Shown one piece after another: positions 21,641 through 32,974 of a stretch of DNA of 64,000 nt. How positions within the stretch are numbered: the stretch's first letter is position 1; each line of letters opens with the position of its first letter. The translations under genes were made by a program, and so were the position numbers. Source of the DNA: Polyodon spathula (lineage: Eukaryota > Chordata > Actinopteri > Acipenseriformes > Polyodontidae); the NCBI RefSeq assembly GCF_017654505.1, contig NC_054535.1:50390348-50454347 (forward strand), given 5' to 3'. Below the pieces are notes generated by a model. It worked only from the letters and a program-made list of their open reading frames with translations. It ran no database searches and was not told the DNA's origin.

Positions 21641-22566
21641 TTCTGAAGAATGTAGAAGTACATTTTTATTGTAATGCTGCTGTTGCCGGTGCTGAGACGA
21701 TTTGAGGTTGTCCTGGGCCAAACGACCGACCAAATCCAGGCGATCTTTTAGTAGGAGCACATGCTGCACTACATTTTTGGACAAGCCTTTGTGCTCCTCC
21801 CACCCCTCTCTCAGCAGATTGAGAATGCCGCAAGGCTGCCAGCCGTACAAGAGCTCGAAGAGGGATTACCCTGTTGAAGTATGCTGTACATCTCCCACTG
21901 CAAAAAGGAGGTAGGGAAGAAGCAATGCCCAATGCTTTTGCTCTTGATTCACAAACCGTCTCAGCATCTTTAAGGTCTGATTAAAGCGTTCCACCAAACA
22001 ATCCGTCTGTGGATGATAAACAGATATCCTGATGGGATGTATTTTTTTATATTTTATAAACCTGCTGTAGCATGTTAGACAGAAAGTTAGTTCCATGATC
22101 AGTCAAGATTTCCTTGGGGATCCCTACTCTAGCCATAATCTGAAATTATTCTTTGGTTATTGCAGCTGCACTAGTGGACCTCAATGGAACTGCTTCCAGG
22201 TATTGTGTTGCATAATCTACCCCCCCACTAATATATGCATATACAAGGAATCACAAGGTAGCAAAGGGCCCACTATGTCCATTGCAATGGGTTCAAAGGG
22301 GGTGGAAATAATAGGCAGTGGGACCAAAGGGGCGGGGCACACTCGACCCAGTGCTAATCGCTGGAAGTCTGGGCATGTGGCTACATATTTCGACACATCA
22401 GTATTAAGTCCTACCCAATAAAATCGATTCAATATTCGCTCCCTTGCCTTATCAGCTCTGAGGTGCCCCACAAAAGGGATATCATGGATCTCTGGCCAAC
22501 AAGTCGGAGGCACCAATAATTATGTTACAGGCTGTTGTGGGACATACAGTATTCCCTGAATATGAT
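21640..22566 (-). pseudogene. Gypsy integrase (Gmr1-like lineage)
   Basis: The minus-strand order is the zinc-binding start (HDIPFVGHLRADKARERIL, then a C..C pair), IAMDIVGPL with the first catalytic aspartate, a decayed middle, SVYHPQTDCLVERFNQTLK with the catalytic glutamate near 21985, and a C-terminal domain to 21640 with several frame breaks. Its upstream edge meets the solo LTR at 22567. Confidence 0.88.
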
Positions 22567-23348
22567 TGTGACAGGGTGCTTGTGTCACGTGTGTGGATAA
22601 CCGCTGCTTAGGTAATACAAAGAGACATGGGAGGTGGAGTTGAAACGCCGGCACAGGCGCGCAGGATTTATTCATAGAAAAGAAAGTATACAAAAGGGGT
22701 CATGTGATGTTACCAGCAATGGTAACACACAGATGACACATACATCAAGCTGTACAAAAGGTAAAATAAAACATAGTACAAAAACTACAAATAAAAGGTG
22801 CCACACAGGACGAGCACTAGCCTATAAATGAGACATCCCGCTCCAGGAATCGGCTACACTACATAACCCTTGCTATACATTAAATGGGATCACTGTCCAC
22901 TAAACTAACCTACTTATGAGCCAGTATTCATACAATGACTCCTGCTGCTTCATACAGCCTAGGCTGGGCATTGTCTTAACAAGCACTGCTTGCAGTTTCA
23001 GGGTTGCGCAGCTGTTGTTCCTGTAGAGTGGACACTTTCATCCAGAGTATACGCAGCTCCTCTCTGTAGCAGTCTGTTGCAGTCACCCAGAGCCATCTCC
23101 ACTGGATGTTTTTAAACTGACAGACACTCGGTCAAGACACACCCACCTGCTGATTGAGGACCAGCTCAGCCAATCACTTACTACCCTTCCCCTCAACCAA
23201 GCCTAGCAGATAGCAAGTCTCAATCCAGCACCTGTCTGTAAACAATAATTTAATCACACAAATCAACTCCAAAAGACACATAATAAACCCATTACCAAAT
23301 ACAAATTATAACTAATTCCCACCTGTGCAGGGCAACCGCCCTGCCACA
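22567..23348. mobile_element. Solo LTR, family B
   Basis: 782 bp with terminal inverted repeat TGTGACAGGG...CCCTGCCACA, flanked by perfect ATGAT duplications (22562-22566 and 23349-23353). It interrupts the region ahead of the Gypsy integrase. Confidence 0.9.
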
Positions 23349-24880
23349 ATGATAATAATGCATGAATGTGTATTGGAAATGTAACTGGATTCATTAATGA
23401 AACTGTGTCTTGAGAAACAGGGCAAACTGCTGTGTCTTGAGAAGAGGGTGTCTTTCTTGCAGACAAACTTAACTATGTGACCTACTGAATGAGGTGAACA
23501 AGGTGACTGGGGCTAGGTGGCGCCTGAACTGGATTAGGCTGGAAGGACAGTTAAATTAGGTACAGATAACTCACAACAATTGTTTTGACACAAGGAAGAC
23601 ATAAACTAGTTATGTCCCAGTGGAAAAGGACATTAAAACATCAAAGCACTGGGAGTTTAAAGAGGCAATATACACAAATGACCTCATGAAAGTATCTATT
23701 CAGCAGAGTGAAAAGACTATAAATATCCAAGCAAAACTAAATATTTTGTGCTACACACCGAATGCTAAACAAGGCGCTGTCACTCTGCTAAATGCAACTG
23801 CAACTCCGGGACCCAAGACGGGACTCTGCCTGAAAATGGACCCAAGAAGAGGAAGCAAGTTGCAAGCAAGTCACTACCACAAGCAAAAAGACCCAGATGG
23901 AGGACTGCCGTAAAAACTTAGAGGCTGTTATCAGATAAGAAGTCATGGTCTGCTGTACGCCTAAAACCACAGTAGCCAAAAGAAACTGTGCCCTGCTACC
24001 TGCGTATCTAAAAGATTCAGCGAAGAGGACAGAGCGGACGGGCGCTGTTGGGGATCCTATACTGAGGACTGAAGACTTTGTTGCAGCTTTTGTTGATTCT
24101 ATTGAGAATTGAAAGCTTTGTTGCCGAGTTTGATCCAACACAGGATTGAAGACTTTGTTGCTGAGAGGAGAGCTTTTGTACTGGACAACAAATTGAGTTT
24201 CCAAACCAGCGGACCGAAAGTTTAAGCTTCAAGAAACCACTGAGTATAATTCCACTTGCATTTTCCTTTCATGAATCTAAATTAATTAATTGTAACACAT
24301 TCACATATAATTGAACTGTTAATTATTTAGTTTGCACACTCTGCATGTAAAATAAATTTTAGTGAAACTTGATGAAGTAACTATAAGTAATCTACCTAAT
24401 GTTGTTGTTTGAAGAATTTATTTAAAAGTAAACTTGCCATATCCTTAATCTATTTAATAATTGAATTAATAATCTTAATGTGATATATTCTAAGATTGTC
24501 TAAATCGTTTCAGTTGAGACTGTGCTTGTATGTGGGTGGGTTAGTGTGTGTGTGAGCAATTTACTAGCTACGTCACAGCTTGCTTGAGCTGCTGCAGTGG
24601 CGGCTTTGTGTGTGAGGAGACAGGAGGTGTCATATTTCAATTGTCTGCTAGCCAGCATGAGTGCAGTGACAGCTTTTGACTTTCAACTTTCTGACTTTTC
24701 TGATTTCTGTTTACTATTTGTGTACTTTATAAAATACTACTGTTGAATAAACATTCCTTGTGTCTGTGAGTGTAAGTGTGTTCATAGTAAATCCTTAATC
24801 TTTGTAACACTTCAATTAGATATTATTAATCAGAGAACTAATTAACCCAGATAAACATTAAAGTATCAGTTGTTGAATTG
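23349..24880 (+). other. Unassigned insertion with LTR-like features
   Basis: Separates Gypsy protease-integrase linker from integrase and shows no coding motif. On the plus strand there is a TATA-like ACTATAAATAT near 23716, AATAAA signals near 24351 and 24746, and three roughly 38 bp repeats carrying GACTTTGTTGC-like cores (24069, 24109, 24146). It could be a long solo LTR of another element; its termini were not resolved. Confidence 0.35.
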
Positions 24881-25203
24881 TTCATACACTGTCCTGTGCC
24901 AGTGGCAAGGTTTACCCTATACAGTAATTGCCCCTTGATACTGAAGTGCAGAAATACTAGCGCCCCAGCGCCATCAACATCCTTACCTTCAATGGACCAG
25001 ACCTGCCACCAAGCGTGCACTAGTGACGGGTCATTTTGTTGGCCCCACACTATGTCTGCGCTTGAGTACCACATGTCCGGTATATTGAGAGGAGCGGGAA
25101 TAGCTTCTGCCTTGGATGGCCCAGTAACCTTGCTCTCTCGGTCACACTGCATTCCGACTCTCTTTGAGTCCCGTTTTTTACCATCCAAGCATTCTCCCAC
25201 CAA
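24880..25203 (-). pseudogene. Gypsy linker between protease and integrase
   Basis: Contains QQNDPSLVHAWWQV and a GQLLYRVN segment, which in Gypsy polyproteins immediately precede the integrase zinc-binding motif. The coding sequence is cut off near 24890 by the insertion. Confidence 0.7.
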
Positions 25204-25382
25204 ACCCCAGCCTCATCTCATTGATGCTCCCTCCCATTTTTCAGTCCTCTCTTTGTTTGTTTTTTCTAGGATTTAAATCATGCGAAAACATTTCAGCTTG
25301 CAAGGGGAAAATATCACCATCATTTCCCCTTTCCCTTTTTCTGCCACGTTTACGTGAATAGCTGAGACAGCCATTCATTTTA

Positions 25383-25790
25383 TTAAATCTCTACATTTTT
25401 GCCAGTCTCGGCCCAGAAATACCGGGTGTGGTAGCCACCCCTACTACCAGGTGACATTTTATCAGACCTACTGATAAATATACTTTTAGGGTTAGGTATG
25501 TCACCACGTCTCCATGGATACAGGAGGAGATAGCCACCTGACCTTGGGGATGCCACAACAAACTGCCCAAGAGAGATGATCAAATTAAGGTCTGTGCACA
25601 CCCTAGTGTCCACTAATGCATGGTTTTTCATATTCCCTAAAACCACATGAACAATACAAGGCCCATCTCGACCATTTTCCCCTTGCTCACCTATTTCTGG
25701 TGCCCAATTATACGCCGCCACATCACACTCCATTGCAGCAGGGTATGACCTGGCTGGTGTCCTGGTTGGTTGCACCTGAAACACATAGGG
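25383..25790 (-). pseudogene. Gypsy zinc knuckle and protease
   Basis: A knuckle-like CFRCNQPGHQPGH segment near 25770 keeps the two cysteines and a histidine, but the last cysteine is not seen. NHALVDTRVCTDLNLI near 25615 is the aspartic protease active-site strand, where the family motif D-[TS]-G has become DTR. That change would abolish activity. Confidence 0.75.
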
Positions 25791-25840
25791 TTAAGTATCT
25801 GTCCAGTTTCTGGTAAGGCAACAGGGTAGCGGCAGCACCT

Positions 25841-26634
25841 CTACCCCAGCTGGGCCCCAACCTTGATCTCCATGAAGAGGAGGCAAGGGGGCCCATCGGG
25901 GTCAGCGGTCTGGGAGGTCTCAATCCCAGTGCTGGTGGTGGTTTGAGAGAGAGGCGGTGGTGGTGGGCGGCTCCAGTTGGTTGGAGCGTGTGAGGATGCT
26001 GGTCCGAGCGGAGACCAGGGAGTCTTCAAAGTCCTTGGCTAGTGTCACAGCTTTTACCAGTGTGTCGGGGTTGTGGCGCCAACCACATGGCAAAACTGCT
26101 CCACCAATATCGCCTCCCCCATTTGTAGATTGTTTTTCTTGGTGGGGGTCAGCCAGTGTACCATGTGGTCACACAACCTCTGTGCGACCACCCTGGGGTG
26201 TGTATCTGGGGATCTTTGGTACTCCCTGAACTGTCCCTGGTGGGTCTCCGATATGATGTTGAGGCAAGGGAGGATTGCCACTTTCACCAGGTTGTAATCA
26301 GCAGCTTCAGCGTTGGTCATCGTCTGGTATGCTGCCTGAGCCCCCCTCCAATCAGACAGGGTCCCAGCTGAATCACCCAGAACTCCCGTGGCCATGACGT
26401 GGTGGTAGCCAGCTTCTCGAAAGCGACCAGGTATGCTTCTGAGTCATCCTCCATTGTCATCTTCAACGGCCCTGCCTTCAGCGATGTCATTGCAGGCACA
26501 GTTGTAGGGTGTGGCATTATTGACAGACCTACCATCTCAATGAGCGCCATGTACCTCTCCTCTCTCTGTCTCTCCTCAGCCTCCCATCTGTGGTCCAGTG
26601 CCTCCAGCAGCTCTGCTAATGCTGTGCTATTCAT
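25841..26634 (-). pseudogene. Gypsy gag (Gmr1-like lineage)
   Basis: Probable start ATG at 26634-26632, just after the primer-binding site. It contains LEALDHRWEAEERQREERY, then EDDSEAYLVAFEKLA and, after a frame change near 26390, RGAQAAYQTM and HPRVVAQRLCDHMVHWLTP, the capsid-like core common to SCAN-related gag proteins. A stop at 26054 precedes a proline-rich linker readable to 25841. Confidence 0.85.
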
Positions 26635-26640
26635 AATTCC

Positions 26641-26654
26641 GTTATCTGACACCA
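26641..26654 (-). promoter_or_regulatory. Candidate primer-binding site
   Basis: Minus strand TGGTGTCAGATAAC, two bases after the LTR end. The TGG start is what pairs with a tRNA 3' CCA. The tRNA species was not identified. Confidence 0.6.
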
Positions 26655-26656
26655 CG

Positions 26657-26750
26657 TGTGGCAAAGTGGATAATAATGTGCAGGTGATCAAAAAACAGAC
26701 AGATGATTATAATCCAGGTGCAATGGTTTGTAATCCAATTGCCTGATGGC
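26657..26750 (-). mobile_element. Gypsy 5' LTR, end portion
   Basis: On the minus strand it ends CACTTTGCCACA immediately before the primer-binding site. About 90 bases match the LTR at 14800-15215. Beyond that the match fades, so the outer boundary is unknown and could lie several hundred bases upstream. Confidence 0.65.
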
Positions 26751-28016
26751 ATAACAACAGTAAATAATAAACAATGTTAACAGGGAATACCTTGGCACGT
26801 ATTGCTCTGTTTAAATCCACGGTTGGTTCCCAAATAATAAACAGTCCCATTCTTATTCACCCAACTGTAACAAGTAACACAAACGCAAGTCTGCAGTGCT
26901 TGTCATCAGCTATACATGTTTTTGCACAACCCATGTGTTCTAATTTATGATTTTATGAATTTTATTCTGTGTTAAATTGTTTCAAATTAAAAATCATTCT
27001 TTATTATATTCATTCTGGATTCTAAATATATACCAAACGATTACTTTGGCACCAGTAAACTGTGGTGAATTTTGACTATATGGTCACCACAGTAGCTAAT
27101 CCATACTGCAAACTAAATAATTCCAGTAAATCTTACCTAACATCTTATTTCCCCATTCACACAATCTCTTCCTTCCATCCCTTAGAAAAATAGATGTGTT
27201 CCAAAATGGTTAAATTAAACCCTATTTAACAATTCCACCTCCAGGTCAAATGTATCTTTTTGATATCCAAGTTGCTCTCTGCAGAGTACATTGTTTCCAC
27301 ACTCTAGCTCTACCTCTGTTGGCATGCTGACAATGTGTCCCTACTATACTTCATAGCTGTAGCTGCAGGTACAATGGCTCTGTGTCAGTTACTATTCTCA
27401 TGATTATGATGGAGGATATCTAGCTGATATCAGCCTAAATAACACTGCAGTACAAAATGGGATTTTTGTATTATCTGCTATGTCAAGTAACCAGAGGAAG
27501 ATAAAATGTGTGCAATTTTGAAGCATGAGAAATAGCATTAGGAGGAATAAAACTATCACAACAATTACAATAAAATTAGCAAGAGACAATGTATTTGCAG
27601 ACAGGAGCAGTTAGGATAATTTTATAGGCATAGCAATGAATATACTGGTATTATTTGCATACAGTTTAAATGTGTGCAAGGGTAAACCACAAAGTCTGTG
27701 GTATATGGGGTGCAAACTAGGGACTAAATGTTTGGTGGGCAAACTTGCCCTCAAACACCTCACCCCAAACATTATTCTCACGGTGTGATTAAAGAAGCAT
27801 TGCTTATTTGGTTTCATGTTTACTTGTTTGTATTAACATTAGAGTCTCATTTGCCTTTTTCATTAATAATATATGTACATTTCTAAACAGTGAAATACCT
27901 GCTTTACAACAATGCACACAGCACATCGCTTTATCACACTGCCAAAGAAGCAAGCCTCTAAGGACACTATAAGTTTTTCAGACTTTATGCCCATCCTGTG
28001 TTTTTCCTCCTCCTCT

Positions 28017-28053
<37 letters not shown>

Positions 28054-29576
28054 TTGCCTGCACAGGTGTCCAATTATGAAGAATTCTGTTGGTGTTTTCT
28101 GTTATGTGGAATACATTTGATTGTAAACATGTATGTATAGCTGAATTCAAACCCAGAACTCAGACATGAACCACAAGGGCAATAATTACCCTGTAGCATG
28201 TCCATAAGATTGGAATGTGATTGTATTATGTTTTTGAGATTTTCAAGATGTTATTTCTAAGACAAAATACTTACTTTCACTATAAACATAACAAATCTCA
28301 AAGAAATTGATTAGCTTTTCAAATGTTCAATGTTCTTTCACTTCTTTATTTGTGACAGTGCTACAATATATCACTTCTCATGAGTTGTCAGGGGAACATT
28401 TTAATTCTAGCTGTAAAGTTCTGCATTTGTTTTGCTATTTTTGAGTTTTTATAACCTATTGTTCTGGAAGCAAGGCCCTCAGTCATTGAGAAATAAAGCA
28501 ACCAATAGAGAAGAACACAATGTGTCTTATCACTGACTGATAAGTCTTTGACCTACCCATTAGATTAAAAAAATAAGTTTATTGTGGAGAAAACATTATT
28601 TTTGTACCATGCACATTACATATATCAATACCCACCTGAGAGCCAATTGATTTATTTTGTCCCCTCACATGAAAACTATTCTCCAGCCACAGTCTTCTGT
28701 TAATGCCCTCTAAAAAGACCAGCACATATTAAGATCAGAATTGACTAAATGTTACCTGTGATCATGTGACATCAACTGACCTTTAAAAGCAGGCAATTAG
28801 TAAGTTTGAATGCCAAAGAGGGGGATCAAATAGACACAGCAAGCAAGCAATAAGTGCTCACTTCAGGGCGGTAGGCAATCTAATTAATTTTTAATTTAGC
28901 ACTGATCTATTAGGGTCTAATCAATTTAGGATTATGTTTACGGAATTGTGGAAAGAGTGGAGCCTCATTCCTCACTTGTCGCCTTGGCTGTCCAAATCAG
29001 TCGGTTAAATGTCCCCCAGAGACACTTAAAAGGATATGAGTGGGGCTTGTAAGGACCCCTTCTTTTAATTATAGACAGAATATTCAACACTTAACTTGGC
29101 ATAGACCTTGACTTGGAAACTAAAGGACACAACCAGGTACCTCAGAGGCATTTCAAGCTTCTGTGTTTACAGTATGCTTTTAACACAATGTTGCCTCTCT
29201 TTCTTTTTATTATTACAAAATCTCAGTAAAAGCTGGCTTCAAATAATTATACATGAAGTGGAGTTGTGGTATACATGTTAGATCATCTTTTCTGTTATTG
29301 TGCTTTACCATGGATAACGCCTTGAATTGATGGATTTCAGGGCAGGTAAAGGCTGGAGCCATCCATAAATTACATTATTCATCCCTCACAGCTTTTGCAT
29401 CTTTATACCCTTTTAAGTAAGTTACACATATTGTGTACCACATATTGTGCAGTACAAATTGCCTGTAGGAAAGGTAACTTGTTTTAAGACAATGAAGATA
29501 ACAGTAGAGGATTTGTAATGGCTAAAAAATGTAAGCTGTAGAAATCAAATGCCTATCAGTATCGGAAGCCAAATTA
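26751..29576. other. Longest stretch without recognised coding or mobile sequence
   Basis: No transposon motif, no exon-like segment with good splice sites, and only one homopolymer (poly-T, 28019-28050). The part from 28710 to 29110 has several homeodomain-type TAAT motifs. Best candidate for older unique DNA in the window. Confidence 0.5.
28019..28050. repeat. Poly-T tract
   Basis: About 32 consecutive T, possibly the poly(A) end of a minus-strand retrocopy, but no retrocopy was recognised beside it. Confidence 0.9.
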
Positions 29577-29906
29577 CCATTTAGAGATATCTTAAAATGC
29601 AATTTAAGATATCTGTAAAACATCTTGAGATATCTGCACTGTGCACTAATCTTAAGATTTATGTAAATCAATTTGAGGTATCTAAAATTTCAATTGATAT
29701 CTCAAATTGATTTACATATATCTTTAATATGTAGCTGTCTGTAAACCATGTGGATTTTGCTAGCATGGTACGACAGACTGTCATTTAGGGATATATTAAA
29801 ATGCAGTTTAAGAAAAAATAAAGTATAAGGCTTTTAAAGATATATCTAAACCATTTTAAGATATATTGAAATAACTTCATGTTCATTTAAGGATACCTCT
29901 AAATGG
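29577..29906. mobile_element. AT-rich foldback/MITE-like element
   Basis: Ends CCATTTAGAGATATCTTAAA and, in reverse complement, CCATTTAGAGGTATCCTTAAA, an imperfect terminal inverted repeat about 330 bp apart. The interior is rich in AGATATCT palindromes and has a 22 bp hairpin (29661-29717). Similar sequence continues to 30030. No coding capacity and no clear target duplication. Confidence 0.55.
29661..29717. repeat. 22 bp inverted repeat
   Basis: Arms 29661-29682 and 29696-29717 pair at 21 of 22 positions across a 13-base loop. Confidence 0.85.
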
Positions 29907-30019
29907 ACAGGAAGTCTGTTTAAAACATAAAGCATTTTCATAGGAAGTCATTTAGTTATATCTGTATATGATCTCTCAAAATAACTTCTTATCTATTTAA
30001 AAAATATCTGTAAATCATT

Positions 30020-30811
30020 TTAAGATATCTTCTTGGTCCACAGCTTGCCCTCTTCCAGGTCGAGGATGACTCCAATGGCAGCTAGGACGTCAGCTCCTAG
30101 AATGCACTGTTCCCCTATATCCGCTAGCCACACGGTGTGCTGCATCCCCACAGGCCCCAAGTGCACGGAGAGGGTCTGTCGTCCTTTCATGGGAGCAACC
30201 TGTCCAGATACGGTCCTCAGGCTGGCGTGGGTGGGTTCCCAGGTCTCCGTGCCATCGAATTTCACCACTTTCACAAGGGGCAGTCCATGGGAGCCTCCAG
30301 GCTCGGGGCCTGTGACTTCATCGCCTCCCTCTTTCTGTACAGAGGCCTCACTGATAGGGCCTTGGCCGCTGGGCCGGCCCTATCAGAGGCCTCTGGCTGT
30401 CACCACGGCTGGTAGCCTCCCCGGGCTCGCACCAGGCCCACCACCATTGTTGACATCCCTCGGGTCGGCCTCGCTCATCATGTAAGTCCCCAGCTTCGCC
30501 CACACATCCCTACACATCACATCCTCTATACCTAGGCTACCTTCACTTACTGCCATGTTCCGTCTAACCCTGTCCCTGACTCGCCACCCCAGCCTCCCTT
30601 CCATTTCTCCCATGGCCACCTCCAACTCGTCTTCTTTTACTGCCAGATCGGACATAATTGCATCTAATTCTGACCAGGCCTCTACCCACTGAGCCCTAAT
30701 GGCTGCCCTTACCTCCCTCTGCTGTTCTCTGGTGAGGCCCGAGTCCCTGTAACTGCGTTCACTGCCATGGGAACTGCAGTGGCTGAGGTTGCCATGGGAA
30801 TGGTCGGCCAT
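30020..30811 (-). pseudogene. Gag-like/protease-like reading frame with in-frame TGA-TAG
   Basis: From ATG 30811, a 142-codon frame encodes a charged, helix-rich protein with REQQREVRAAIRAQWVEAW and VKEDELEVAMGEMEGRL. It stops at TGA (30385-30383), followed at once by TAG. The same frame is then open to 30020 and encodes a retropepsin-like C-terminal part: HTVWLADIGEQCILGADVL with the flap/ILG strand, then LDLEEGKLW. A GC-rich hairpin spans the stops. The typical D-T-G strand was not found. No RT follows; AT-rich repeat begins at 30030. It may be a truncated retroelement or a co-opted gag-protease fragment. Confidence 0.55.
30342..30394. repeat. GC-rich hairpin over the tandem stop codons
   Basis: Arms GAGGCCTCACTGATAGGGCC (30342-30361) and GGCCCTATCAGAGGCCTC (30376-30393) pair with a small bulge across a 14-base loop. 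On the minus strand the TGA-TAG pair lies in the first arm. Confidence 0.85.
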
Positions 30812-30904
30812 TTTTTGGTTTGCTCCACGAGCTTCCTCTTGCTATCTCTTCATTCCTATCAGTTTGGCTGTCGTCTCTCTCTCCCCCTCCTTGACTCATT
30901 CCCG

Positions 30905-30995
30905 CCATTCTTATATGCTGGCCCGCCCCCTCACGCTTTTCAGACCTGGTTGGAGGAGACCTCTTGGCAGCCTTTCCACGTCTGTCCAATCAGCA
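30905..30995 (-). promoter_or_regulatory. Promoter-like CCAAT, GC-box and TATA arrangement
   Basis: Reading the minus strand toward ATG 30811: a CCAAT-type ATTGG near 30990, a GGGGGCGGGCC GC box near 30930 and CATATAAGA near 30915. Order and spacing are those of a polymerase II promoter. It could equally be the U3 region of an unrecognised LTR. Confidence 0.5.
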
Positions 30996-31043
30996 TCCTC
31001 GCCACCTCTGGAGTTCGGTACACTGATACCTCTGGAGTATATC

Positions 31044-31089
31044 GGTATATATATATATATACACTGTATATTACTATATATATATATGT
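31044..31089. repeat. (TA)-rich simple repeat
   Basis: Interrupted TA tract. Confidence 0.85.
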
Positions 31090-31350
31090 GTGACATCCAC
31101 ATACACACACATATATATCAAATCGTTAGAGCCAAGGCAAGCGTTCGCGTAGTGGCCCGTTGTACGCTGGCGGGGGGTGGGTGTGAACCACTTGGGACCC
31201 GGAGAACTGATCGAGCGCAGTGCACAAAAAGTTGACTGCCGATACCACTGTACAAGTAGTTTGCAAGGAGAGTATATCGGGCTTATGTCTTCATGTGTGA
31301 TTATACCACCTACCATCCCTGCTGCTGCCTTCCCCTCTATTGTGGTAGAG

Positions 31351-31940
31351 TGTGGAGAAAAGTTACAGAGGGGCGATATATTGGTCCCGAAATAGTGAGC
31401 AGTTTGTCCTCTGTAACAGAGCAAAGAATAAATATTGTCTTTGAAGTCATGTAGAGGACTACATGACCCAGAAACCCCCGAGGGTTTTGAACATGGCCGA
31501 TCAAGAATAAACCCACCTGCTGCTAATTTACTTAATGCAGCACACCTGCTGCTGAATAGTCAAGGTATATAAAAAGCTAAAAAAAAAAAAAAGACTGTTT
31601 GCTGCTGGGATAAGGGGAGATCGGTGTGCTGAGATCTATAAAGGAAGAAGGTATTATAATTTGTGAAGAATTGTGTAAGTATCCATAAACAGCTTAGCTG
31701 GCCAATATTTAATTAGAACTGAAGCAAAGGTTTAGGTAGGACTCCAAAGGAGAGTTAGGTTTTTGTTTTGTTCTGTTTTGTTTATGAATTCACACAGCAT
31801 ACCTCTTGTCAGAGGATGCTGTAATCAATAAAAGTGCAGGTAATGCCCTGTTTGAACTTGAAATACTGTTGTCTGCACTGGTTCATTTACATTAGAAGAT
31901 ATCGGCCAAGATCCTGGAAAGTGGCAACACTTTTGCCACA
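31351..31940 (+). repeat. Gypsy 5' LTR
   Basis: Starts TGTGGAGAAAAG, ends TTTTGCCACA. TATA box TATATAAAAA at 31566 and polyadenylation signal AATAAA at 31827 delimit U3, R and U5. Matches 37376-37999 along its length. Confidence 0.92.
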
Positions 31941-31942
31941 TA

Positions 31943-31960
31943 TGGTGGAGAATGCCGGCA
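31943..31960 (+). promoter_or_regulatory. Primer-binding site
   Basis: TGGTGGAGAATGCCGG, two bases after the LTR. It resembles the complement of a vertebrate tRNA-Ala 3' end (which gives TGGTGGAGATGCCGGG) with one extra A. The tRNA identity is inferred from memory. Confidence 0.65.
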
Positions 31961-32009
31961 ATGCACTAAATTGTCTGTGTGGAAAAGAGGAACTTACCAG
32001 TCAAAAACG

Positions 32010-32890
32010 ATGGAGGACTTACTAAAAGATCTGTTGCATGCTACAGGTGTTCGCTAGCAAACAAGAGGCACAGCTACAGGCATTAGCTACGCAGCAAGAA
32101 CAAGTATTTGTACAGCAAAAGATTAATCAGCTGTTGTTGGCTCAGTTGGAGAAGACAAGAATTGAATTATGTGAGTTAACTGATAATATCGCGACAAACT
32201 GGACTGACTTACCAGGACCTGGGAAAGTGTACCCTATCTGTGCCAGTTATTTTATTCAGAAATTGACAAGCACTGATGACATTGAGGCTTACCTGACAGC
32301 ATTTGAACGTACTACAGAGAGAGAGGGATGGCCATCTGCACGGTGGGCTGGACTGCTGGCCCTGTTTCTGACCAGGGAACCACAAAAAGCCGATCATCAT
32401 TTACAAATGGAAAAGGCACATGACTACAATAAGTTAAAGGCGGAGATACTGGCTCGGCTGGGAGCCACTACTGCGGTCTGTGCTCAGGTTTCAAGCCTGG
32501 AGTTTTCAAGCAGACAAAGCAGCCCGGTCGCAATATGTGACCTAATTCATCTGGTGCAGAAGGGTCAGTCAAGGAGACCCCTCAAATGTGGAGCAACTGG
32601 TTGCCCTGCTGGAGAGATACTTGGCGACTGGAGAACTACTGCGACCCATGGGACAGGAATGGCCCCAAACCTCGAAGGGCCGGTGCCTCAGGCAGAACCG
32701 TTAAGACTGTACTTGAGTTAGGGGGGGCTGAAGAGCAGCACGGCGCTGTGAAGGACAGGGAGGAACAAAAACCCAGTAACTGGCATGGAAAACCAGAAAG
32801 ATATGACAGAGTTAATAGCGGTGCTCTAACAAGTTTATAGAGTGTTATAGGTGTCACGAAACTGGTCATATAGCGACATAATGCCCTGTA
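32010..32890 (+). pseudogene. Gypsy gag with zinc knuckle
   Basis: A start ATG at 32010 is followed by a frame change near 32060. The main frame (32038-32721) holds a glutamine-rich coiled coil (ASKQEAQLQALATQQEQ), then DDIEAYLTAFERTTEREGWP and HDYNKLKAEILARLG, a SCAN-like capsid segment. In another frame near 32845 a CYRCHETGH zinc knuckle appears, with a stop before its last cysteine. Confidence 0.85.
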
Positions 32891-32974
32891 CAGGAGGGAC
32901 CCATGCAGTGTAATCTGGGGGAAAGAATGGAGTTTGACTCTTTGTATTCGTGTCCTGTAGTTACAGTATTAACA

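Noticed and set aside
29577..30030. CRISPR-like regularity of GATATC units
   Set aside because: Units are palindromic, irregularly spaced and part of an AT-rich foldback in a eukaryotic genome; no cas genes.
30033..30485. 150-codon plus-strand open frame
   Set aside because: Antisense shadow of the minus-strand gag-protease frame.
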